DNA of 43,263 nucleotides from an actinobacterium SCGC AAA028-A23 (GTDB lineage: Bacteria; Actinomycetota; Actinomycetes; Nanopelagicales; Nanopelagicaceae): the NCBI GenBank assembly GCA_000378905.1, contig KB900601.1:1-43263 (forward strand), given 5' to 3'. The notes beneath the pieces were generated by a model, which worked only from the letters and a program-made list of their open reading frames with translations, made no database searches and was not told where the DNA came from. This document shows, piece by piece, positions 1 to 6,965 of this stretch; within the stretch, counting starts at the first letter, position 1; the number at the start of each line of letters is the position of its first letter. Made by a program: the position numbers and the translations under genes.

Positions 1-547
1 TGGATCAACCCCACGCCAGTGGCCAACTGTGATCCCAAGTGGTGATATCTATCTAGGCGAGATTCGAATCAGCATGCTTACTATCTGGCTATTTTTGATT
101 GGCTTCCCACTCCTACTTGCACTGAATTACTTGGTAAATAACACAAAGCAGGGTAAAGCGATGCGTGCTACCTCCCAAGATAAAGATGCATCAACATTGA
201 TGGGTATTAATGTGAATAAGACAATCGCATTTACCTTCGCAATTGGTGGGGCGATGGCCGGAGCTGCCGGACTTTTGTATCAGCAATCAATTGGTACTAC
301 TAACTACAACCTTGGCTTCCAGCTTGGTCTGATTGCCTTCACCGCTGCGGTATTGGGTGGAATTGGTAGCCTTTGGGGCGCAGTAGTTGGTGGATTACTT
401 ATCGGATTGATTCAAGGATTAAATGATGGTTTGCCAATCGCATTTGGCCAGGCATGGTCGCAGTCAGTGGTCTTTACCATTCTTATTATTATCTTGGTCT
501 TTAAGCCAGCCGGGCTTTTGGGTAAAGTAACAACGGAAAAGGTCTAA
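1..547 (+). CDS. livH: Branched-chain amino acid ABC transporter permease LivH, C-terminal part (5' end outside window)
   Basis: The frame is open from position 2 to a TAA at 545-547, so the gene enters from the left edge. The roughly 181 visible residues are the C-terminal part of a LivH-type inner-membrane permease. They contain several hydrophobic segments, the family signature FTAAVLGGIGSLWGAVVGG, the cytoplasmic loop GKAMRATSQDKDASTLMGIN, and an ending PAGLLGKVTTEKV that resembles the E. coli LivH tail. The protein would form half of the membrane channel for leucine, isoleucine and valine uptake. Oddly, it lies on the plus strand, while the binding protein and a LivH N-terminus next to it lie on the minus strand and point towards it. 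Family assignment is firm; the orientation is suspect (see findings). Confidence 0.85.
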   Translation, partial: GSTPRQWPTVIPSGDIYLGEIRISMLTIWLFLIGFPLLLALNYLVNNTKQGKAMRATSQDKDASTLMGINVNKTIAFTFAIGGAMAGAAGLLYQQSIGTTNYNLGFQLGLIAFTAAVLGGIGSLWGAVVGGLLIGLIQGLNDGLPIAFGQAWSQSVVFTILIIILVFKPAGLLGKVTTEKV

Positions 548-802
548 GCCGATGGCAAAGTTAATTAACTCAATAATTCCATAAACAAGTGTGTAACCAA
601 GTGCAATCATCGCGTAAATCAAGCCGTTACGAAGACCGGCGATCGCTGATTGTGCAAACTGGTCAGGAGATTCAATAATATTTATCAACATCCAAAATGC
701 TGCGGCAAGACTGATTATGATCGCGCCAATTCTTTCAATACGTTGGCGGCGGATTTGTCCAGGTGTGCCGCTAAATTTTGTTGCTACTGCAGCCTTGGCC
801 AC
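464..802 (-). pseudogene. livH: LivH N-terminal fragment, broken at an inverted junction
   Basis: GTG start at 800-802 with a purine-rich ribosome site (GAAAGAGG) just upstream. The first 83 codons (802 down to 554) encode a hydrophobic segment near residues 25-42, then the LivH N-terminal signature NGLIYAMIALGYTLVYGIIE and INFA. In intact LivH proteins the next residues are His-Gly and a long membrane domain. Here homology stops exactly after NFA, and the frame runs into the antisense of the plus-strand livH tail, ending at 464 with unrelated charged residues. It sits 179 nt downstream of the binding-protein gene in the same direction, the expected place for livH. It is either a truly broken gene or one half of a gene split by an assembly or amplification chimera. 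Confidence 0.75.
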
Positions 803-926
803 TGAAAACCTCTTTCAAAATGTCTAGGTACTGCTTTGGTTTCTAACCTTAACTGATCCAAAAGATACAGTAAAGAGTAAATTCTCTTTATTAAAACTTA
901 TTTCTTTTTGCTGAGAGTTAAGATAA

Positions 927-954
927 GGGCGGCTACTTTTTACAGTAGCCGCCC
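927..954 (-). terminator. Intercistronic hairpin between livK and livH
   Basis: Perfect 11-bp inverted repeat: arm 927-937 (GGGCGGCTACT), six-base loop 938-943, arm 944-954. It lies 28 nt past the livK stop. No uninterrupted T-run follows on the minus strand (TTATCTTAACTC), so a full intrinsic terminator is doubtful. Stable hairpins between a binding-protein gene and its permease gene commonly give partial termination or protect the 3' end, raising binding protein over permease; that role is inferred here. Confidence 0.6.
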
Positions 955-981
955 AAACCTTATAGTTCTAAAGATTTAGAA

Positions 982-2220
982 CTAGTTGATTGTAAGTGCC
1001 TTCTCGAAGGTCTCTTTGTTGTCCTTCACGATAAGAATAGTAATATCCTTTGAAAGAATATCGCCGTTCGCATCGAACTTCAGCTCTGTACCAACTACTG
1101 ATTCAGATGCTGGGATAACAACAGACTTCATTGCCTCATAGACACCCTTGCGAGTTCCATCTGAAGCTGCAATTGCTGCCAGGATTACCTGAGCTGCTGC
1201 TGCACCGTATACAGAGAATGAGCTAGTTGGAGCCTCACCGTACTCTGCTAGGTAATCAGCTTGGAACTTCTCGGCAGCGCCACCCTTAGGGAACTGATCA
1301 ATTGATAGACCAGTAAATGAAAGGTATGCACCTTGTGCCTCTGGAAGTGCTAGGAAGTCAGGATAACCAGTGAAACCATCTGGCATCATGAACTTAACCT
1401 TTGTGTTATCGCCAAGGTACTTAACCTTGTCTTTAACCAATTGTCCGCCGTTTAGATCAAAGATACCGCCGACATAAACCATGTCTGGGTTTAACTTCTT
1501 GATCTTGTTAAATAGCGCTTCGTAGTTTGGAGCCTTGTCATCCCAGCCTTCGCCAGCATCACCAGAAGATAGAACGTTAATTCCTAGCTTCTTAGCAGCA
1601 GCGGTGAATGCACGAGCAACACCTTGTCCGTATGTTTGACGATCATTAAGAACATAAACTCTCTTAATGCCAATGCTGTTAGCAAACTCTGCTGCAGCAT
1701 TTCCTTGGTTATCATCAGTTGTTACAACACGGAAGTAGTTACGCTCGCCAGTTGGGTAGTACTTCTCTGGCTCGCCTGGATCCCATGCCTTTGTAAGACC
1801 TGGGTTTGTGTTGGCGTTAGAAACCATAACCATTGGACCCTCTGGATCTTGGTTAAGAACAGGAACGATAATCTTTGCGCAACCTGAGTTATATGTACCC
1901 ATTACCGCAACTTCGTCCTTAGATGCTACGTGAGCTTGAGCATTCTTTGCACATTGTGCATCATCCCATGAACCCTTTGCAGCTGTGGAGTTGTCATACT
2001 CGCGGAATCCAACTGAGAATTCGCCAGCAGTGTTATCCATTTGCTTTAGCAATAATTTAATTGCGTTGTTAGTTGACTTGCTCTGATCTGCAGATCCACC
2101 TTGTAGAGGTAGATCAGATGCAATGAAAAGATCAGATGAAGATGAGGAGCATGATGTCAAAACTAAGCTGACAGAAGCAGCAAGTGCGACAACGGCTACC
2201 TTTAGACGGTTCTTTTTCAT
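982..2220 (-). CDS. livK: Branched-chain amino acid ABC transporter substrate-binding lipoprotein
   Basis: A 412-residue extracytoplasmic solute-binding protein of the LivK / type I periplasmic-binding fold. It starts MKKNRLK, has a hydrophobic signal segment and a lipobox (LTSC) followed by a run of serines, so it should be lipid-anchored outside the membrane. The mature part has the two-lobe pattern of the family, with ASDLPLQGG near the start and AVMGTYNSGCAK and YVLNDRQTYGQGVAR further in. I chose ATG at 2218-2220; an in-frame TTG one codon earlier (2221-2223) is possible, since AGAAAGG at about 2232-2238 is 8 nt from the TTG and 11 nt from the ATG. It should deliver ligand to the LivH/LivM permease, whose livH gene is disrupted just downstream. 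The exact ligand cannot be read from sequence. Confidence 0.9.
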   Translation of the reverse strand: MKKNRLKVAVVALAASVSLVLTSCSSSSSDLFIASDLPLQGGSADQSKSTNNAIKLLLKQMDNTAGEFSVGFREYDNSTAAKGSWDDAQCAKNAQAHVASKDEVAVMGTYNSGCAKIIVPVLNQDPEGPMVMVSNANTNPGLTKAWDPGEPEKYYPTGERNYFRVVTTDDNQGNAAAEFANSIGIKRVYVLNDRQTYGQGVARAFTAAAKKLGINVLSSGDAGEGWDDKAPNYEALFNKIKKLNPDMVYVGGIFDLNGGQLVKDKVKYLGDNTKVKFMMPDGFTGYPDFLALPEAQGAYLSFTGLSIDQFPKGGAAEKFQADYLAEYGEAPTSSFSVYGAAAAQVILAAIAASDGTRKGVYEAMKSVVIPASESVVGTELKFDANGDILSKDITILIVKDNKETFEKALTIN

Positions 2221-2223
2221 CAA

Positions 2224-2546
2224 GGGTTAAACCTTTCTTAAGTGTTCAACAAAGCGGACCTGTGCCCACCAAGTAGTGGAGATAGCGTAGAGGTAGGCGG
2301 GAAATTTGCCTAGCCGAGGGTGAGCCCAAAGGAGGGTTATAGGGGCAAAAAAACCTCGATTTTTCGCATAGATCCCCAGATTACAAGATTGTTATTAACA
2401 ATATCTGGCTAGGAGATCTTTGGATTCAGCCCAATCCTCAAATCAGCCACTGATGCAGATTTGAAGATATCTGGCTGCATATAAAGATGTATATAAAAGA
2501 TGTATATAGATATGTATAAATTATTTGCTGCTAATTAAAGTACTAA
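2224..2546. other. Intergenic region upstream of livK (323 nt)
   Basis: No convincing ORF. The livK-proximal half (about 2250-2345) is unusually G+C-rich for the window and has modest pairing potential on the minus strand, for example TAGGC/GCCTA around a 9-nt loop. That fits a structured livK leader, but I recognise no riboswitch. Further out are a 15-bp inverted repeat ATTGTT-ATT-AACAAT at 2388-2402, which could be an operator, two copies of ATATCTGGCT (near 2401 and 2467) and an AT-rich tandem repeat. The livK promoter probably lies here; a TATAAC at about 2333-2338 on the minus strand is one -10 candidate. Confidence 0.4.
2483..2508. repeat. Perfect 13-bp tandem duplication, AT-rich
   Basis: AAAGATGTATATA occurs twice head to tail at 2483-2495 and 2496-2508. 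A degraded third unit (GATATGTATAAA) follows to about 2520. It sits between the end of the thioredoxin-like gene and the livK upstream region. It could be a variable-number tandem repeat or simple AT-rich filler; no function is evident. Confidence 0.7.
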
Positions 2547-3425
2547 TTAAAAGAGCGCGCTTGCTAACTCTCCCCGTGCCTTAATCAATCTTGGATCGGT
2601 TGGATCAACTAAATTAAATAATGAGATTAAATGCGCTTTAGCTTTATCTCGATCATCACCGGAAAACTTCTTAACCGCTCTGATCATCCGGTCAAAGGCT
2701 GCCTCATAATTTCCAGTTGCAATCTCAATATCAGCACACATCAACTGACTAGTTAGATCATCCGCCTTTTCATTTTGCAATGTTAATACTGGATCTAAGC
2801 CATCCACCCGCAACATTAAATTCACCTGAGCTAAACCAACCAGGGCTACCTGCTCATTTGGTTTGCGTTTTAACCAAGCTTCATACGATGCTTTAGCCGC
2901 TTTGTAATCACCTTTTTCCATTGCTGCATATGCTGCCTCCTCCTCCGGCTCCATTGGGATTTCACTTAACCCTTCAGGGGCTGTGCCAACTCCTTTTTGC
3001 GATGCAAGCTCTAATAATTTATTTATTACCAGCCGCACCTGATCAAGTTGGGGAACAGATTCAAATAGTGGCAATAGTTGCTCTGCGATGATTGCGATTG
3101 CTATTGGTACTGATTTAATTTGTAAGGCTTGAGCAACCTCAGGCTGGGCATCAACATCTACTGTGCCAAGTATCCAGCTGTTTTTATCTGCTGCTTGTAG
3201 CTTTCCTAAAATCTCAAGAATTTGGCCAGACTGAGTACTACGGGCAGATATTGCAAGAAGTACTACAACCTTCTCCTTTGAGGCTGCGACAAAATCTGAA
3301 ACTAAATTCTCCTGTGTTACTGCAAAGCCAATCTGCGGTAGCTCTGCTTTATTGATAGGTTGCTTTAAAGTTGAAAGATCAAAAACATTGCCAAAGCCAC
3401 CAGAGGTGGAGTTATTAATACTCAC
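2547..3425 (-). CDS. Thioredoxin-fold / TPR protein (CnoX/YbbN-like) without a CXXC site
   Basis: A 292-residue soluble protein: an N-terminal thioredoxin-like domain (about residues 30-145), then an acidic linker and a helical TPR-like region (PEEEAAYAAMEKGDYKAAKA onward). This layout matches YbbN/CnoX co-chaperones. Where a thioredoxin has WCGPC, this one reads SARSTQSGQ (residues 60-68), so both active-site cysteines are missing; the cis-proline (SVP) remains. It is therefore probably a holdase or scaffold, not a redox enzyme. The start is GTG at 3423-3425, because a perfect AGGAGG (3432-3437) lies 6 nt upstream; the longer frame from 3440 would translate the ribosome site itself. It is monocistronic. 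Confidence 0.8.
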   Translation of the reverse strand: MSINNSTSGGFGNVFDLSTLKQPINKAELPQIGFAVTQENLVSDFVAASKEKVVVLLAISARSTQSGQILEILGKLQAADKNSWILGTVDVDAQPEVAQALQIKSVPIAIAIIAEQLLPLFESVPQLDQVRLVINKLLELASQKGVGTAPEGLSEIPMEPEEEAAYAAMEKGDYKAAKASYEAWLKRKPNEQVALVGLAQVNLMLRVDGLDPVLTLQNEKADDLTSQLMCADIEIATGNYEAAFDRMIRAVKKFSGDDRDKAKAHLISLFNLVDPTDPRLIKARGELASALF

Positions 3426-3615
3426 GCCTATCCTCCTCACCTGGCCTTAAAAAATTTATCCAATTACTAGATCATCAATGTCTGGGGATTAGTTTAATCA
3501 AACCAATACCTACCTGATTACCCCTTTCCTATTGACCCTTTTTATCTGATCAGAGCCGGCCTCATTGATATCTAGCCACCTGGTCAAAGGTGGTCTGCTT
3601 TTAAAAAAAGAGGGA

Positions 3616-3621
3616 TAAAAT
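3616..3621 (+). promoter_or_regulatory. Candidate -10 box of a leaderless transcript
   Basis: TAAAAT ends 6 nt before the ATG at 3628, so transcription would start at or next to the start codon. An AGAGGG lies further upstream, but at 13 nt it is poorly placed as a ribosome site. No clear -35 is seen. The same spacing recurs at several genes in this window. Confidence 0.45.
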
Positions 3622-3627
3622 TATGAA

Positions 3628-4770
3628 ATGAGCAGATTCAGTAAACCAAGAATTAGATCCAAGATCTCTCCATTGATTAGGAGAAAATCAAAGGCAACAG
3701 GCTCTGAGGATTTTGGGGTTGCTGGCAAACCAGTAAATACCTCACACCCATTTTATTTTGGTTTTATGGTCACACTCGGTGCGCTGATTGCGCTAACTAC
3801 GCTGCAAGCGCTGGCATCAGCGAGTGCGGTATTCATATTAATTATCATCTCCTTATTCCTAGCCGCAGGTTTAAATCCAGCTGTTTTATTCTTCCAAAAT
3901 CGAGGCTTAAAGCGGGGGGCAGCAGTAGGTGCTGTGATGGCATCGGTATTGATATTTGTGGCTATTTTTATTGCAATCGCTGTGCCACCACTGCTTGATC
4001 AGGGAAATCAACTATTAGATAACGCTCCGCAATTAATCAAGGATCTAAATAACAACGCCTTTATTAATGATCTCAATAATAGGTATGGGGTCATTGATTC
4101 ATTGCAGAGCAAGATTGATTCAGTTATTCAAAATGGTGAGTTTGCTATTACCGCATTTGGTGGAGTTATCGGGGTTGGTAAAGCGGTTGTCTCTGGCCTG
4201 GTTTCAACCATCACTATCTTGGTTCTAACCCTCTACTTCCTAGCCTCCCTGCCACAGGTAATGAATATTGGGCTTAAGTTTGTGCCAGGCTCAAGAAGAG
4301 ATCGGGTTTCAAAGCTAACAAATGCAATTGTTTCAAGAATTGGCTCCTTTGTTGGCGGACAGGCAATCATTGCCGCCCTTGCTGCCACATTTATTTTGAT
4401 CATGGGATTAATAATTGGCATGCCATACCCAGGACCACTTGCGATGGTGGTTTTAATCTGCGGCTTTATTCCATTAGTTGGCCACTTTATTGGCATGGCA
4501 ATTGTTACCGTAGTCAGCCTGACCGACTCCTTAACAACAGCTGTTATTGCACTCGCTGCATATATTGTTTATGTACAGATTGAAAATTATGTGATCACAC
4601 CAAGAATTATGCGAAAGTCTTTGGCTATCCCAGGGCTTGTGACAATTATTGCCGCACTCCTTGGTGCTTCTTTGCTTGGATTAATTGGCGGATTACTTGC
4701 CGTGCCAATTGCTGCTGCAATCTTGCTTATATTAGATGAGGTTGTTTTTCCAAGGGCTGAACAAAACTAA
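3628..4770 (+). CDS. AI-2E family transporter (PF01594-type membrane protein)
   Basis: 380 residues. After a basic cytoplasmic N-terminus of about 45 residues come hydrophobic segments in the layout of the AI-2E transporter superfamily: a first membrane block near 50-115, a soluble segment rich in Asn/Asp (DNAPQLIKDLNNNAFINDLN), then a C-terminal membrane block with PYPGPLAMVVLICGFIPLVG and the family-typical YVQIENYVITPRIMRKSL. Family members export varied small molecules or act in Na+/H+ exchange, so the substrate is unknown. Its stop codon overlaps the stop of the convergent hydrolase gene by 4 nt. Confidence 0.85.
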   Translation: MSRFSKPRIRSKISPLIRRKSKATGSEDFGVAGKPVNTSHPFYFGFMVTLGALIALTTLQALASASAVFILIIISLFLAAGLNPAVLFFQNRGLKRGAAVGAVMASVLIFVAIFIAIAVPPLLDQGNQLLDNAPQLIKDLNNNAFINDLNNRYGVIDSLQSKIDSVIQNGEFAITAFGGVIGVGKAVVSGLVSTITILVLTLYFLASLPQVMNIGLKFVPGSRRDRVSKLTNAIVSRIGSFVGGQAIIAALAATFILIMGLIIGMPYPGPLAMVVLICGFIPLVGHFIGMAIVTVVSLTDSLTTAVIALAAYIVYVQIENYVITPRIMRKSLAIPGLVTIIAALLGASLLGLIGGLLAVPIAAAILLILDEVVFPRAEQN

Positions 4771-5477
4771 ATCTGCTCTGGTAGTGGCAATCTGCTTGGC
4801 GCAATAACTTTAACAATTTCACTTAACACCAAATTAACCATAGGCTCACCTACCCATAGATGCTTTGCCCCTGCCACATCAATTTGCTTTAAGTTTTTAA
4901 CTCTAGAAAACTTAAGCTTTGCAGCATCTGGCTTTAAGTAATCATCTAACTCAGGGATAAGTGCGGTAATAGCTCTGCCATCTTTAATCCAAAAATCTAA
5001 ATCCTCATCGGTTGTAGATAACATTGGCGGGCTTAGCAGGATTAATTCTTTAATTCTTTTATCTCTGGCATATTGCAAAGCAAGCTCTGTGCCAAAGGAC
5101 CAACCGATTACATATAGATCCTTTATCTTTAATGTTTCAAAACAGTAATCAAGGGCGGCCAACACATCTTGCTCTTCAGATTTGCCATGGTCATACTCAC
5201 CCTCACTTTTTCCTGCCACACTTTCACTGCCTCTTGTGTTAAATCTAATTATTTGTATTCCTGCCATGGCAGGTAATCGATTGGCAGCTTTCTTATATAT
5301 ATGTGAGTCCATCATTCCCCCACCCGATGGGTTGGGGTGGAGCATCAGAAGTGAGCCGGTAATTTCACCGATTGGAGTTGCCACCTCACCAATTAAATTA
5401 AGCCCATCACCGGTTTTGATCGTGAAGGGCGTGCGATTTGCTGGCAAAACAGTTGAAGGGCGGATTAACTCAGGCAC
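4767..5477 (-). CDS. Alpha/beta hydrolase
   Basis: 236 residues with the alpha/beta-hydrolase plan: an early oxyanion region (LMLHPNPSGGG), the nucleophile elbow GWSFG, an acid-bearing segment in the C-terminal third and a probable catalytic histidine in GAKHLWVG. The HPNPSGGGMMDS and FNTRGS pattern is shared with short dienelactone-hydrolase-like and YsgA-like proteins, so a small soluble esterase or lipase is likely. GTG start at 5475-5477; no good ribosome site, but a TAAACT -10 box 6 nt upstream suggests a leaderless message. It is divergent from the aldehyde dehydrogenase and convergent with the AI-2E transporter. Substrate unknown. Confidence 0.8.
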   Translation of the reverse strand: MPELIRPSTVLPANRTPFTIKTGDGLNLIGEVATPIGEITGSLLMLHPNPSGGGMMDSHIYKKAANRLPAMAGIQIIRFNTRGSESVAGKSEGEYDHGKSEEQDVLAALDYCFETLKIKDLYVIGWSFGTELALQYARDKRIKELILLSPPMLSTTDEDLDFWIKDGRAITALIPELDDYLKPDAAKLKFSRVKNLKQIDVAGAKHLWVGEPMVNLVLSEIVKVIAPSRLPLPEQI

Positions 5478-5480
5478 GAA

Positions 5481-5494
5481 AAGAGTTTACTCTT
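5481..5494. promoter_or_regulatory. Overlapping divergent (bidirectional) promoter
   Basis: The 22 nt between two divergent GTG starts contain the palindrome AAGAGT-TT-ACTCTT. On the minus strand TAAACT (5489 to 5484) ends 6 nt before the hydrolase GTG; on the plus strand TACTCT (5488-5493) ends 6 nt before the dehydrogenase GTG. The two -10 boxes therefore overlap, and both messages would be leaderless. Direct transcription-start data are lacking. Confidence 0.5.
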
Positions 5495-5499
5495 ACCTG

Positions 5500-6963
5500 G
5501 TGAGCCAAAGCGCGGTATTTGATAAGTGTGATCCTAAAACAGGTGAGGTTATTGCACAGTATAAAAACTTCTCACCCGATGAGGTCTTTGCCTTAGTAGA
5601 TGCTGCAAAAGTAGTTAGTAATCGTTGGCAGATGTTGGGCTTTGTTACCCGCAAGAAAGTTTTGCTTAAGTGGGCAGCTTATTTAACGAAGAATCAAGAA
5701 GAGATTGCACAATTGGTTGCAACTGAGTGTGGCAAGCCAATTGGAGATGCATCCTTAGAGGTTTCAATTGCAATTGATCACCTGGCTTGGGCGGCAAATC
5801 ATGCTGAGCAGATTATGCAAAAACAGGATCGCCCTGCTGGCCTAATGATGTTTAACATGAAGGCACAGGTACAAAGATCTCCCCTTGGTGTTGTTGGCGT
5901 AATTGGTCCATGGAATTATCCAATCTTTACACCAATGGGCTCAATTGCTTATGCACTTGCTGCTGGTAATACCGTTGTATTTAAACCATCTGAGTTCACA
6001 CCAGGTGTTGGCAAGTGGCTCTCTGATTCATTTGCTCAGATTGCACCATTTGAAAATATATTTACAACAGTTACAGGATTGCCAGATACTGGTAAAGCAT
6101 TAACCCAATCAAAGGTTAATAAGATCTCTTTTACTGGCTCTACAAAAACAGCTAAGAAGGTTGCAGAAAGTTGCGCAGCATCGATGATTCCAGTTGTGCT
6201 TGAGTGTGGTGGTAAAGATCCAGTTATTGTTGCAAAGGATGCTGATCTAAAGCTTGCCGCTGAATACGCTCTTTGGTCTGCGATGGCAAATGCTGGTCAA
6301 TCTTGTATTGGGGCAGAAAGAGTCTATGTTGTTGAATCTGTTGCTGATGAGTTTATTGAGATCATCACCAAGATGGCTAAAAAGATTGAGGTTGGTAAAG
6401 ATTACGGCCCAGCCACAATGCCATCTCAATTAAAGGTTATTCAATCTCATTTAGATGATGCCAAAGCAAGTGGGGCAAAGTTTTTAGTTGGCGGAGCAGA
6501 CTCTGTTAAAGGTGCATTTGTTGAGCCGGTAATCATGGTTGAAGTTCCAGAAAGTTCAACTGCCATGACACAAGAGACCTTTGGGCCAACTCTTGCAATA
6601 AATCGAGTCATTGATACCGATGAGGCAATCAAGTTATCTAATGCCAGTAATTACGGCTTAGCTGCTGCGGTCTTTTCAAAACGAGATGGTGAAAAAATTG
6701 CTACCCAATTAGCTTGCGGAATGGTTTCAATTAACTCAGTATTTTTATTTGCCGCCGTTGCATCTGTGCCATTTGGTGGGGTTAAAGATTCAGGTTATGG
6801 CCGCATCCATGGCGCTGAAGGCCTACTTGAATACACCTACGCCAGAACTATTGTTAAACCTAGATTTAATATTCCGCTCAAGTTCACATCCTTTAAGCGA
6901 ACAAGGCTTTCTGAAAAAGTACTAGTAACTTTGATTAAAAGACTTCACGGAAAGAGAAAGTAA
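5500..6963 (+). CDS. NAD(P)-dependent aldehyde dehydrogenase
   Basis: 487 residues of the aldehyde dehydrogenase superfamily. Signature residues in order: the cofactor-site PWNYP (Asn139), KPSE (about 163), the Rossmann loop FTGSTKTAKK (211-220), the general base in LECGGKD (Glu235) and the catalytic cysteine in NAGQSC (Cys269). It has a basic tail (KRTRLSEKVLVTLIKRLHGKRK is partly amphipathic) that might associate with membranes. The frame is open further upstream, but GTG at 5500 is chosen because homology begins there (FDKCDPKTGEV) and a -10 box lies 6 nt before it. It oxidises an aldehyde to an acid; overall it looks closest to the succinate-semialdehyde / fatty-aldehyde branch, but the substrate is unproved. 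Confidence 0.85.
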   Translation: MSQSAVFDKCDPKTGEVIAQYKNFSPDEVFALVDAAKVVSNRWQMLGFVTRKKVLLKWAAYLTKNQEEIAQLVATECGKPIGDASLEVSIAIDHLAWAANHAEQIMQKQDRPAGLMMFNMKAQVQRSPLGVVGVIGPWNYPIFTPMGSIAYALAAGNTVVFKPSEFTPGVGKWLSDSFAQIAPFENIFTTVTGLPDTGKALTQSKVNKISFTGSTKTAKKVAESCAASMIPVVLECGGKDPVIVAKDADLKLAAEYALWSAMANAGQSCIGAERVYVVESVADEFIEIITKMAKKIEVGKDYGPATMPSQLKVIQSHLDDAKASGAKFLVGGADSVKGAFVEPVIMVEVPESSTAMTQETFGPTLAINRVIDTDEAIKLSNASNYGLAAAVFSKRDGEKIATQLACGMVSINSVFLFAAVASVPFGGVKDSGYGRIHGAEGLLEYTYARTIVKPRFNIPLKFTSFKRTRLSEKVLVTLIKRLHGKRK

Positions 6964-6965
6964 AA

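Noticed and set aside
464-553. C-terminal tail of the LivH N-terminal fragment as a real novel domain
   Set aside because: It is exactly the antisense of the plus-strand livH end, so it arises from the junction.
3576-3593. Hairpin CCACC-loop-GGTGG followed by CTGCTTTT
   Set aside because: A plus-strand terminator would need a plus-strand gene upstream, but there is none; the stem is only 5 bp.
5182-5499. Upstream extension of the aldehyde dehydrogenase frame
   Set aside because: It is antisense to the alpha/beta hydrolase and has no dehydrogenase homology; the protein pattern begins at the GTG at 5500.
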